Below, piece by piece: positions 49,160 through 57,575 of a DNA stretch of 64,000 nt (position 1 is its first letter; every line of letters begins with the position of its first letter). Location of the stretch: the NCBI RefSeq assembly GCF_009649815.1, contig NZ_WJIC01000007.1, positions 124,001 through 188,000 on the forward strand. Direction: 5' to 3'. Made by a program: the position numbers and the translations under genes. The notes beneath the pieces are model-generated. The model was given only the letters and a program-made list of their open reading frames with translations. It did not search any database and had not been told where the DNA came from. The stretch is from Nocardia sp. SYP-A9097 (GTDB lineage: Bacteria > Actinomycetota > Actinomycetes > Mycobacteriales > Mycobacteriaceae).

Positions 49160-50251
49160 ATGACGGTGATCTCCCCGCGCCAGCTGAACCGAACCCTGCT
49201 CATGCGCCAGCTGCTGACCGAGCGGGTCACCATGCCCGCCGCGGACCTGATCCACCATCTGATCGCGGTACAGGGCCAGGAGGCCAACTGGCCGTTCATC
49301 GGCCTGTGGACCCGCCTCACCGATTTCCGCCCCGCCGAATTGGATTCACTGCTGCATGATCGAACCATCGTGCGCAGCACCACGATTCGACGCACTGTGC
49401 ACCTCACCACCGCCGACGACTACCGCTGGCTCTTCCCCACCGTCCGCCCGATGATCGAACAATCCCTGAAGCTCGCTTACTACCGCGAAGCATTCGGCGA
49501 TCTCGACCACACCGAATTCGCCACCGCCGGAAGAGAACTCCTCACCGGACGCACCCTGGCCCGCACCGAACTCGGCCGCACCCTGTCCGAACGTTTCCCC
49601 ACCCCGCACCCCGAGCGCCTGGCCGCAATCCTCGGCCATCTGACCCCCCTGGTCCACCACGCCGAAGCAGGCGTCTGGGGCAGCTGGCGCAACCGTCGAG
49701 TAGCGGTAGCCCTCGCCGAGGAATGGATCGGCGGACCCCTCGACACCGAACCCGACCAAGAGAAAATGGTCCTCCGCTACCTGGCCGCGTTCGGACCGGC
49801 CACCGTGGCCGATATCCAATCCTGGTCCGGCATAACCCGTTTGGCGGAGGTAATCACCCGGCTACGCCCCCAACTCCGCACTCTCCGAGACGATTCCGGC
49901 CGCGAACTCTACGACCTCCCCGACGCCCCGCTGGCCGACCCCGACCTCCCCGCCCCGGTCCGCTTCCTCCCCGCTTTCGACAACGCCCTCCTCGCCCACA
50001 AAGATCGCCGCCGAGTAATCACCGACGAAGACCGCTCCCGCATAACCAAAATCGCCTCCGGAGGCGTCCCCATGTACCTCGTCGACGGCTTCGTCCACGG
50101 CCGCTGGGACCTCGACGGCCCGAATCTCCGCATCACCCCCTGGCATCCGCTCTCCCCCGCAGCCGAAGTCGCCGTCCACGCCGAGGCCGAAAAGCTACTG
50201 CCGACATTGACTTCCGATGCGGACGGCAAGATCATCTTCGAACGTCGCTGA
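49160..50251 (+). CDS. winged-helix protein of AlkZ-like/HTH_42 family
   Basis: 363 residues of the winged-helix DNA-binding HTH_42 (AlkZ-like) superfamily. Three winged-helix parts are indicated: residues 4-60, 110-200 and the C-terminus. The Q38-G-Q40 pair in HLIAVQGQEANWPF matches the catalytic QxQ motif of the AlkZ DNA glycosylases, which unhook azinomycin or other bulky base adducts; other members are transcription-related. An ATG at 49160 is preceded by GACAAT ending 6 nt upstream. Genes nearby are not antibiotic biosynthesis genes. A DNA-repair role is suggested but not proven. Confidence 0.82.
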   Translation: MTVISPRQLNRTLLMRQLLTERVTMPAADLIHHLIAVQGQEANWPFIGLWTRLTDFRPAELDSLLHDRTIVRSTTIRRTVHLTTADDYRWLFPTVRPMIEQSLKLAYYREAFGDLDHTEFATAGRELLTGRTLARTELGRTLSERFPTPHPERLAAILGHLTPLVHHAEAGVWGSWRNRRVAVALAEEWIGGPLDTEPDQEKMVLRYLAAFGPATVADIQSWSGITRLAEVITRLRPQLRTLRDDSGRELYDLPDAPLADPDLPAPVRFLPAFDNALLAHKDRRRVITDEDRSRITKIASGGVPMYLVDGFVHGRWDLDGPNLRITPWHPLSPAAEVAVHAEAEKLLPTLTSDADGKIIFERR

Positions 50252-50280
50252 AATCCTCAGCAGGCCGGCACTACTGCGCG

Positions 50281-50469
50281 GAATTCACAGCGCTCTTCCC
50301 CGCCCTGATTGCCCTCATGCAATGGGGCGACCGCCATCTGCGGCCCGGCAACGGACCCCTCGAATTCCACCACTCAAATTGCGGCGGCCTGACAACCGCC
50401 CAATGGACCTGCGAATGCGGGCATTCCGCACAAACTTCCGAGCTGGTGCCCACCCTGTGGCAGTCATAG
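50281..50469 (+). pseudogene. relic: C-terminus of an HxlR-family regulator
   Basis: Reads EFTALFPALIALMQWGDRHL, then RPGNGPLEFHHSNCGG and a CECGHS-type end with a TAG stop at 50469. LMQWGDRHL and HHSNCGG are the diagnostic C-terminal blocks of HxlR winged-helix repressors. The N-terminal helix-turn-helix is missing and there is no start codon; the frame opens directly after the AlkZ-like gene in another frame. I read it as the remains of a deleted or recombined regulator. Confidence 0.65.
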
Positions 50470-50514
50470 TCAGTGGCAGGCCGGGATTTACCTACCGACC
50501 GGCAGGGTGCTCGC

Positions 50515-50593
50515 CGAGTGTGCAGCTGTGGCGGGCGAGTGTGCAGCTGTGGTGGGGAAAGAGGACAAAACACCGCCATGAGTGCACACTCGG
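50515..50593. repeat. two tandem 21-bp repeats plus inverted partner
   Basis: Units 50515-50535 and 50536-50556 differ at one base (a CGAGTGTGCAGCTGTGG core). TGCACACTCGG at 50583-50593 is the inverted form of the unit's first 11 bases, so a large stem could form. Between relic gene and copy 3; the region 50470-50804 otherwise has no gene I can support. Confidence 0.65.
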
Positions 50594-50804
50594 CACATCG
50601 GTGGGGGCATCACGGGTGTGCCCTGGGATCGGATCGCGGTTCGAGGCCGCCCAATGCGGCGACGGTTGCATTTTGCGCATGCGATTTCCGTGGCAAAGCA
50701 GGCATCGCTGGGCACGTCGCCTGCCGTACCCGACCTGAGCTACCGGACTACACCCGGATCGTCCCGTTCCCTGCGGGAAGACCGGCCGTGGTTACCTTCT
50801 CGAG

Positions 50805-51046
50805 CCCAAAGACCAAAGACAAAGACACCAAAACAGACCCTCGCGATGTTGGACGATCGATCACCGGGAACTCACAGTGCGACACGCCGCACGACACCAC
50901 GCTCATGTCCCAGTGATCGCATGTCCAGGTCGAAGGTGGGTGTTTTGTCCTATTTTTCTTCTCGTCTTGTTTTCTCTTGTCTTGTTCTTCGTTCTTCTTG
51001 TCCTGGCGTCTTTTGTCTTTGAGTCTTTTGTTCTTGTGGCTCTTGG
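50805..51046 (+). repeat. dispersed inverted-repeat element, copy 3, with A- and T-rich arms
   Basis: Core arms CGATCACCGGGAA (50858-50870) and TCCCAGTGATCG (50908-50919). Outward on the left is an A-rich arm (AAAGACC, AAAGACAAAGACACC, AAAACAGACC, 50810-50850) and on the right a pyrimidine-rich T tract (50951-51046) whose GTCTTTTGTCTTTG and GGCTCTTGGTCTTT elements are complementary to it. The whole forms nested inverted repeats around the core. It lies between the AlkZ-like/HxlR region and the converging phosphatase. The matching outer arms appear around copy 1. Confidence 0.75.
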
Positions 51047-51049
51047 TCT

Positions 51050-51817
51050 TTACGCTACGAGGGCTTCCTGTAGTGCCTGGAGTTCTTCCTCCGAAAGGCC
51101 GTTGGCCAGTAGCCAGTTCGCTGCGCCGCCGTGGTCGGTGTGGAGGTTTTCCAGGAAGCCGAGCATTACCTGGGGTGTGATGGCCAGGATTCCGGTGTTT
51201 GCTTGGGGCAGGCCCGCGTACGACGGGAGGGCGTCCAGGCGGTCGCGGACTCGCTGCATGCGTTCGTTGGTTAGGACGTAGTCGTCGGCGATTGCTTCGG
51301 CGGGGACGCCTACTGCGTCCAGGAGGATTGCGGCCAGGACTCCGGTGCGGTCTTTGCCTGCGGCGCAGTGGAATAGGACTGAGCGGCGGTCAGGGGTGAT
51401 GATCAGGCGGACTGCTTCGACGATGTGGTCGCCGCTGCCTGCCAGTAGGAGGCCGTAGAGTTCGGTCAGGTCTACGCGGGTCTTGTCGGGGACGAGATCT
51501 CTTGCGGCCAGCGAGGATTGGGGGGATTTGCGGATCGGGAGATTCGCAATGTGAATCGCCGCGCTCGCGAAGAGGCCGTAGCCTTCGCGTTCCACCTCAT
51601 CTGGCAGGCGTAGGTCGATGATCGTGCGCAGGCCGAGTGGCTCCAGCAGGTGGGTGAGGTCCTCACAGGTTGCCTGCTGGAGGGTGCTGGAGCGGTAGGC
51701 GACGCCGAAACGGGTTGTGCCGCCGCCGGTTATGGGGAGGCCGCCCAGGTCGCGGACGTTGTCGATTTCGGCGAAGTCGAGCCAGCGGGTGGGGGCGGTC
51801 GTGGGGTCAGTGGGCAC
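51050..51817 (-). CDS. cytoplasmic tyrosine/lipid phosphatase, MptpB-like
   Basis: 255 residues without signal peptide. It shares with the two secreted copies the NVRDLGG start block and the catalytic loop FHCAAGKDRTG with nucleophile C151; YRSSTLQQ and DLRLPDEV are also kept. Family members dephosphorylate tyrosine, serine/threonine or lipid substrates. The ATG at 51817 overlaps the end of the PpdK-like gene by 11 nt, which implies coupled translation with it. It is the third member of the family in this window. Its 3' end borders the T-rich arm of the repeat at 50805. Confidence 0.9.
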   Translation of the reverse strand: MPTDPTTAPTRWLDFAEIDNVRDLGGLPITGGGTTRFGVAYRSSTLQQATCEDLTHLLEPLGLRTIIDLRLPDEVEREGYGLFASAAIHIANLPIRKSPQSSLAARDLVPDKTRVDLTELYGLLLAGSGDHIVEAVRLIITPDRRSVLFHCAAGKDRTGVLAAILLDAVGVPAEAIADDYVLTNERMQRVRDRLDALPSYAGLPQANTGILAITPQVMLGFLENLHTDHGGAANWLLANGLSEEELQALQEALVA

Positions 51818-53969
51818 GGCCGGCTGCTGCCTCTTCGGCGCGGGTGAGGCCGCACAGGCCGATCAGGTCTTCGTGCAGTTCGAACCAGACGGTGTGGTAG
51901 CTGTCCATGATGGGGCGGGCCACGTAGGTGTGATCGCCTTCGGCTATGCGCTCGATGGCGCGGTCGAGGCGAGCGGTGTAGTCGGTCAGGCGGGGTGCCA
52001 GGCCGCCGAGGCGCTGGACCAGGGGGCGCAGGGCACGGTGGGTTTCGGCCAGGCGGGTGAGAACGGCTGTGTCGTAGTCGGTGTCGGCGTGGTCGTTGAC
52101 CGTGGCCGGGTCCTTCATCTGCCAGTCGGTGATGATCACCTTGAGATCGGCGTTGTAGACACAGAATTCGTCGTAGGCGGCGGAGAGGGCGGCGGAGTCG
52201 ACGGTGCCGCGCTCCTCGGTGAGTAGCTGCTCCAGGCGGGGGCGGCCCTCGGGGGTTAGGCGGAAGCCCGCGGGAGTGTTGGCGCAGAGGCCGGAGTCCA
52301 CCAGAACCGTACAGTGCGAGGCGATTTCGGTCGCGTCGGCGAACAGGCTGAGCGCCAGATTGTCGGCGTTCACGCGGCCCTTGATGCCGACCAGGCGCAG
52401 CAGCGCGAGCTCGGTGATGGGGGTGTGCACTGAAACCTCTTCCTGCTCGGCGCTTTCCGGAGTGGTAGCGCGTTCTTCGAGGCGTTCGGCCAGGCGGGTG
52501 TTGTCCACGCCCGCCCACTGGGCGAGCTGGGCGACATCGTCGAGGATGATCTGTTCGACCGGCTTGGCGACGACCTCACCGTCCAGGACCAGGCCCGCGC
52601 CGCCGTCGACGGTGACCGTACGGCCGACCAGCGCGTCAACCACGCCGGGGCCGCAGCCGACCACGCAGGGGCGGCCGAGTTCGCGGCTCACCAGGGCGGC
52701 ATGCGAAGTGGTGCCGCCCAATTCGGTGACGATGGCGCGGGCGGCGATCATGCCGTGCAGATCGTCGGGGCTGGTGGTGGGGCGTACCAGGATGACGTCC
52801 TCACCGGCCTCCGAACGGGCCTCGGCCTCATCGGGATCGGTGACGACGACACCGGAAGCCAGTCCGGGGCAGGCGGATTCGCCACGAGCGAGGGGGTCGC
52901 GGCCGGTGGTGTCACCGGAGGCGGGGCGCAGTACCTCACGCACCTGATCGGCGGTGATGCGATCGAGGGCCTCATCGGCGGAGATCAGACCCTCGGCGAC
53001 CATGGCGACGGCGGTGCGCACCGCGGCGCGGGCCGAACGCTTGGCCGCGCGGGACTGCAGCATCCACAGCGTTCCGGCCTCCACAGTGAACTCGATGTCC
53101 TGTAGGTCGCGGCCGTCGCGCTCGAGCAGCTGGGTGGCGGCGATCAGGCGCTCGTGCACCTCGGGCTGGGTGGCGGCGAGGTCGTCGAGCGGGCGCGGGG
53201 TGAGGCGGCCGGAGACCACATCCTCGCCCTGCCCGCCGACCAGCCACTCACCGTAGACGGGTCCGTCACCGGTATTTGGGTTGCGGCTGAAGAGAACTCC
53301 GGTGCCGGAACGCTCGTCGAGATTGCCGAACACCATGGCCTGCACGGTGACCGCGGTGCCGAGGGTGTCGGGCACACCGCGATTGCGGCGATAGGTCTTG
53401 GCGCGCGCGGAATCCCAGGAGCGGAAGACCGCTTCGATGGCACCGCGCAACTGATCCCACGGGTCAGCCGGGACCGCGCCGGCGGCGTCACCGAGCACGG
53501 TCTCCCGGTACTGGTGCACGAAACGCTGACGAGTGTCGTTGGCGTACACCGGATTCGAGGTCTCATCGGCGAGCGCTTGCTGGACCGCGTCGGTCATGCC
53601 GAGGTTCAGGACGGTGTCCATCATGCCGGGCATGGAGATGGCCGCACCCGAGCGCACCGAAACCAGCAGCGGCTTATCGGCCGAACCGAACCGCCGCCCG
53701 GTACCGCGCTCGATCATGGCGACCCCGGCGCGCACCTGCTCCCAGATCTCGGCCGCGATCGCACCGCGCCGGGTGTAGTCGGCCCAGCCCGCGGTGGTGA
53801 TGACGAACGCGGGCGGCACCGGCAGCCCGAGGGCCCGCATGTGATTGATGCTCCACGCCTTGCCGCCGATCTGCTGCCGCGACAGCTCGCACGCACCGTC
53901 GAGTTCGACGACGGTCACGGCGTCGGCCGCCACATCGGGTCGCTGCGCAAGCTCCGCTCCGGCGGTCAT
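51807..53969 (-). CDS. ppdK: PpdK-like protein without PEP barrel, with C-terminal winged helix
   Basis: 720 residues. Residues 1-340 are the PEP synthase/pyruvate-phosphate dikinase ATP-grasp domain (GGKAWSINHMRALGLPVPPAFVITT in pieces, VRSGAAISMPGMMDTVLNLG). The mobile phosphohistidine domain follows with H423 in GGTTSHAALVSRELGRP. The C-terminal PEP/pyruvate TIM barrel of full-length PpdK (about 870 residues) is absent; residues 518-585 instead look like a winged helix (LALLRLVGIKG, TPAGFRLTPEGR) and a helical tail completes the protein. The ATG at 53969 has AAGGAG upstream. The tyrosine phosphatase follows with an 11-nt overlap. A regulatory or phosphotransfer role is possible. Confidence 0.82.
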   Translation of the reverse strand: MTAGAELAQRPDVAADAVTVVELDGACELSRQQIGGKAWSINHMRALGLPVPPAFVITTAGWADYTRRGAIAAEIWEQVRAGVAMIERGTGRRFGSADKPLLVSVRSGAAISMPGMMDTVLNLGMTDAVQQALADETSNPVYANDTRQRFVHQYRETVLGDAAGAVPADPWDQLRGAIEAVFRSWDSARAKTYRRNRGVPDTLGTAVTVQAMVFGNLDERSGTGVLFSRNPNTGDGPVYGEWLVGGQGEDVVSGRLTPRPLDDLAATQPEVHERLIAATQLLERDGRDLQDIEFTVEAGTLWMLQSRAAKRSARAAVRTAVAMVAEGLISADEALDRITADQVREVLRPASGDTTGRDPLARGESACPGLASGVVVTDPDEAEARSEAGEDVILVRPTTSPDDLHGMIAARAIVTELGGTTSHAALVSRELGRPCVVGCGPGVVDALVGRTVTVDGGAGLVLDGEVVAKPVEQIILDDVAQLAQWAGVDNTRLAERLEERATTPESAEQEEVSVHTPITELALLRLVGIKGRVNADNLALSLFADATEIASHCTVLVDSGLCANTPAGFRLTPEGRPRLEQLLTEERGTVDSAALSAAYDEFCVYNADLKVIITDWQMKDPATVNDHADTDYDTAVLTRLAETHRALRPLVQRLGGLAPRLTDYTARLDRAIERIAEGDHTYVARPIMDSYHTVWFELHEDLIGLCGLTRAEEAAAGRAH

Positions 53970-54145
53970 GTCACTCCTTCGATGTTCTGAATTCATCAGC
54001 ACTCCAGCGCTCGCCACTCCAGCGGCCTGCCGGGCCTATGCCGTACGAAACCGCGACGGCATTTCTCTGATATCGAGCGTGCCGCGTGACCCCCCTCACC
54101 CCCAACCCGCATCCCAATCAGCGGAACAACGGGGTCAGCCGTCCT

Positions 54146-54183
54146 GGAGTGTGGATCCCGGCCAAAAGCACGCCGGGATGACG
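54146..54183 (-). repeat. 38-bp hairpin repeat, copy B
   Basis: The reverse complement of 43601-43638 with two mismatches. Its stem is ATCCCGGCC on one side and GCCGGGAT on the other. It is in the 392-nt spacer 53970-54361 between the PpdK-like and FadD3-like genes. Confidence 0.78.
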
Positions 54184-54224
54184 GAAACTCCCCGGACAGG
54201 ACAGGGCAACGACATACACACGAA

Positions 54225-54256
54225 GGTCGCGGACCGAGCCTAAAAGGGCCGCGACC
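54225..54256. other. stem-loop in spacer before fadD3-like gene
   Basis: GGTCGCGG pairs with CCGCGACC over a 16-nt loop. Apart from this and copy B of the hairpin repeat, the 392-nt spacer (53970-54361) shows no supported gene or clear promoter. Confidence 0.45.
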
Positions 54257-54361
54257 CGCCCGGAGCGAAGCGGAGGGCAAATAAACACAGGCACGCCCGG
54301 TCAGCGGGATGGCACGGGGAAAACGGGCATTGGGTGCGGGCGGGTGCGGCAGGATGGGCGC

Positions 54362-55981
54362 ATGGATCGGCGGTATGCGGCATCCATCGGTGGCGGTTCC
54401 GCGAGCGCCCCGGTATCGACCATTCCGGCCCTGGTGGCTGATCGTGCGCGGCGGTATCCGGATGCGGTGGCCATTGCGGGGCCGATGGGGCGGTTGACCT
54501 TTGCCGAGTTGGCCGCGGAGGTCGGGGCGGTGACGCGGGCCGCCATTGCCTCGGGGATCGAGGCCGGGGATCGGGTGGGGATCTGGGCTCCGAACAGCAA
54601 TCGGTGGATTGTGACCGCACTGGGCATGCTGGCGGCGGGGGCGACGCTGGTGCCGATCAGTACCCGGCTGCGCGGGGCGGAGGCGGCGGAGGTGCTGACC
54701 CGCAGCGGGGCCAAAGCGGTGTGCACGGTGCAGGAATTTCTGGGCAGGGACTATCCGGCGATGCTGGCCGAGTCCGGATATCCGCTTCCTGCGCTGGAAA
54801 ACCTTATCCTGCTGGATGATTCGCGGGGCGAGGCCGCGAAGACCTGGGATATCAGTTCCTGGGCAGGGTTTCTCGCGCCCGGCACGGTGGTGCCGCCGGA
54901 GGCGGTGGCCGAACGCACCGCGCAGGTCGATCCGGAGTCCATCTCCGATATTCTCTTCACCTCCGGCACCACGGGTGCGCCGAAAGGTGTACTCGCCACG
55001 CACCGGCAGACTTTGGAAGTCTTCTCGCTCTGGGCCGACGTGGTGACGCTGCGCCCGCGCGACCGGTATCTGCTGGTGAATCCGTTCTCGCACACCTTCG
55101 GATACAAGGCGGGCATCATCGCCTGCCTACTGTGCACCGCCACCATGATCCCGATGGAACGCTTCGACGCCGATGCGGCCCTGCGCATTGTGGAGAGTGA
55201 GCGGATCACCGTATTGGCCGGTCCCCCAACACTCTTCACCGATCTGTTGAAGGCGGACCACAGCGATTACCTACTGGGTTCACTGCGCCTGGCGGGCACC
55301 GGTGGCGCGACCATCCCGGCCGAACTGGTGGAGCGGATTCGCACGGATCTCGGTGTGCCCTATGTCTTCACGGCCTACGGTCTCACCGAATCGATCGGCG
55401 TCGTCACGGTCTGCCCGCCCGACGCGCCCGCCGAACTACTCTCCGATACGGTCGGAAAAGCCCTGCCCGGCACCGAGATCCGCATTGTCGACAAGGACGG
55501 CACGGACGTGGCCCCCGGTGAGCCGGGCGAGATAATCCTCGAGGGCCCCAATGTGATGCGCGGCTACCTCGATGACCCCGAGGCCACCGCCGCCGTCATA
55601 GATTCCGCCGGCTACCTGCACACCGGCGATATCGGCACCCTCGCCGAGGACGGCTACCTGCGCATCACCGACCGCCTCAAGGACATGTTCATAGTCGGCG
55701 GATTCAATGCCTACCCCGCCGAGATCGAGCGAGTCCTGTTGCAGCACCCGGCAATTCGAGATGTCGCCGTCATCGGAATTCCCGATGAGCGACTCGGCGA
55801 GGTCGGCCGCGCGGTAGTCGTCCCGGAGGATGGCGCCGGTGGCGATGCCGGCGCGATTATCGAATGGTCCAGGGCGAGGCTCGCCGGTTACAAGGTGCCG
55901 CGCGAGGTCGTCTTCACCGAGAGCCTGCCGCGCAATGCCGGCGGCAAGGTGATCAAGGGACGCCTGCGGCATCCGGCTTGA
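54362..55981 (+). CDS. acyl-CoA/HIP-CoA ligase, FadD3-like
   Basis: 539 residues of the adenylate-forming superfamily. P-loop ILFTSGTTGAPKGVLATHRQ, A5/A7 blocks TAYGLTESIG and GDIGTLAEDGYLRITDRLKD, and the C-terminal Lys in GGKVIKGRL are intact. It resembles FadD3, which activates the steroid C/D-ring propionate (HIP) with CoA: NPFSHTFGYKAGIIACL is very similar. An aryl or fatty acid is the alternative substrate. I start at the ATG at 54362 (MDRRYAAS), with a CAGGAT box 6 nt upstream. It is monocistronic and converges on the SDR-KstD operon 25 nt away. Confidence 0.85.
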   Translation: MDRRYAASIGGGSASAPVSTIPALVADRARRYPDAVAIAGPMGRLTFAELAAEVGAVTRAAIASGIEAGDRVGIWAPNSNRWIVTALGMLAAGATLVPISTRLRGAEAAEVLTRSGAKAVCTVQEFLGRDYPAMLAESGYPLPALENLILLDDSRGEAAKTWDISSWAGFLAPGTVVPPEAVAERTAQVDPESISDILFTSGTTGAPKGVLATHRQTLEVFSLWADVVTLRPRDRYLLVNPFSHTFGYKAGIIACLLCTATMIPMERFDADAALRIVESERITVLAGPPTLFTDLLKADHSDYLLGSLRLAGTGGATIPAELVERIRTDLGVPYVFTAYGLTESIGVVTVCPPDAPAELLSDTVGKALPGTEIRIVDKDGTDVAPGEPGEIILEGPNVMRGYLDDPEATAAVIDSAGYLHTGDIGTLAEDGYLRITDRLKDMFIVGGFNAYPAEIERVLLQHPAIRDVAVIGIPDERLGEVGRAVVVPEDGAGGDAGAIIEWSRARLAGYKVPREVVFTESLPRNAGGKVIKGRLRHPA

Positions 55982-56006
55982 TCGCGACCTTGCCGCCGAC
56001 AGCGCG

Positions 56007-56822
56007 TCAGATTTCCTTGCGCATCTGCGCGGTCAGCGGCTTCATGTAGCCGGAGCCGAGCAGGCGTTGCATCCAGTTCATGGCCTTGGCGTCGGTGCCG
56101 ATGAGGATGAGCGGCTTGTTCTTCTTGATGCCGTTCAGAATGGTCTGGGCGCACGATTCGGGGGTGGTCTTGGCCAGCCCGTCGAAATTCTGCGCCAGCG
56201 CATCCCGGTCACGATTGGCCGAAGCTCTTGCCTTCCAGGCGATTTCGGTCTTGATCATGCCCGGATGCACGCTGGAGACGCCCACATTATGGCCCGCGAT
56301 GATCATCTCCTGGCGCAGCGCGTCGGTGAAGGCACGCATGGCGAACTTCGAAGAGCTGTAACCACTCTGGGATGGGCAGGCCACCAGGCCGAACATGGAG
56401 GACACATTGGCGATGTGGCCATCACCCGAGGCGATGACATGCGGCAGGAATGCCTTGGTGCCGTTGGCCGTTCCCCAGAAATTGATACTGAAGATCCACT
56501 CGAAGTCCTCCCACGAGACGTCCTCGATATTGGCGGTCAACGAGACACCGGCATTGTTGATGACGATATTGACCTTGCCGAAATCGGCGACGACCTCATC
56601 GGCATGCGCGTAGACAGCCGCCCGGTCGGTGACATCCAGCCTGTAGGCGCGCGCCTTGGCGCCTTCCTTCTCGCACAGCGCCGCCGTCTCGGCGACACTC
56701 TCGAGATTGCGGCCGGACAGCGCCAACTGCGCACCGCCACGGGCGAATTCGATGGCCATGGCACGGCCGATACCGGCGCCCGCGCCGGTGATGACGGCGA
56801 CTTTGCCGTGGAAGTCCTTCAT
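56007..56822 (-). CDS. short-chain dehydrogenase/reductase 1
   Basis: 271 residues of the classical SDR family: cofactor motif TGAGAGIGRAMA near 12-23, NNAGVSL near 88-94, catalytic Ser in NVSSMFG, YxxxK as YSSSKFA, and VSSVHPGMIKTEI. An NADP(H)-type preference is suggested by the GRN following beta-2. It is the last gene of the four-gene KstD operon, starting 12 nt after SDR2. It may act on a keto or hydroxy group of the steroid core or side chain. Substrate is inferred only from the operon. Confidence 0.88.
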   Translation of the reverse strand: MKDFHGKVAVITGAGAGIGRAMAIEFARGGAQLALSGRNLESVAETAALCEKEGAKARAYRLDVTDRAAVYAHADEVVADFGKVNIVINNAGVSLTANIEDVSWEDFEWIFSINFWGTANGTKAFLPHVIASGDGHIANVSSMFGLVACPSQSGYSSSKFAMRAFTDALRQEMIIAGHNVGVSSVHPGMIKTEIAWKARASANRDRDALAQNFDGLAKTTPESCAQTILNGIKKNKPLILIGTDAKAMNWMQRLLGSGYMKPLTAQMRKEI

Positions 56823-56834
56823 GGCAGTTCCTTC

Positions 56835-57566
56835 TTACTGAGTGGTGAAGCCGCCGTCGGCGATGAATTCCGACCCGGTGCTGTAGGAGGACTCGTCGGA
56901 GATGAGGAACAGCACCAGGTTGGCGAGTTCCTCGGGGGTGCCCGGCCGCGCGATGGGTTGTTTGGCCGCAATGGAAGTGGATCGATCGGAGCTGGCGACC
57001 ATTTCGGTGGCGACAATGCCCGGGTGCACCGAGTTCACGCGCACATTGTCGGGAGCGAACTCCTGCGCCGCGGTCTTGGACATACCGCGCACCGCCCACT
57101 TGGACGCCACATAGCCGATGATGTTCGAGTAGCCGATGATGCCGCCGGTCGAGGAGATATTCACGATCGAGCCGACCCCGGCCTTGCGCATGGAGCCGAT
57201 GACGGCCTTCATGCCCAGGAATACGCCGAGCTGATTGACGTCGATGACCTTGCGGTAGTCGGCTTCGGAGAGCTTCTCAATCGGATCCACATGCACGATG
57301 CCCGCGTTGTTGACCAGACCCGAGACCGGACCGAACTTCGACTCCGCCTGTGCGACAACGTCATTCCAGACCGCCTCGTCGGTGACGTCCAGCGGCAGGA
57401 ACAGCGCCGAGTCACCGAGTTCGGCGGCCAGCGCCGCACCCTCGGCGCCCAGCACATCGGTGATGACCACGGTCGCGCCCTCGTCGACCAGCTTGCGCGC
57501 GAAGGCCGCGCCCATACCGCGCGCACCGCCGGTGACGATGACGTTCTTGGTGCTTACCCGTCCCAT
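56835..57566 (-). CDS. short-chain dehydrogenase/reductase 2
   Basis: 243 residues: TGGARGMGAAFARK at the N-terminus, LVNNAGIVHVDP, NISSTGGIIGYS (catalytic Ser), YVASKWAVRG (Tyr-Lys) and RVNSVHPGIVATEM. The NAD-binding Asp (ITDVLG) suggests NAD+ use. Its overall pattern matches 3-alpha(or 20-beta)-hydroxysteroid-dehydrogenase-type SDRs. It follows kstD by 9 nt with AGGAGG before its ATG. A role in hydroxysteroid oxidation fits both family and context. Confidence 0.88.
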   Translation of the reverse strand: MGRVSTKNVIVTGGARGMGAAFARKLVDEGATVVITDVLGAEGAALAAELGDSALFLPLDVTDEAVWNDVVAQAESKFGPVSGLVNNAGIVHVDPIEKLSEADYRKVIDVNQLGVFLGMKAVIGSMRKAGVGSIVNISSTGGIIGYSNIIGYVASKWAVRGMSKTAAQEFAPDNVRVNSVHPGIVATEMVASSDRSTSIAAKQPIARPGTPEELANLVLFLISDESSYSTGSEFIADGGFTTQ

Positions 57567-57575
57567 ATCGTCCTC

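Noticed and set aside
50473..50916. Several 60-170-residue frames in the 50.5-51 kb spacer
   Set aside because: They cross tandem and inverted repeats, have biased composition and no ribosome site.
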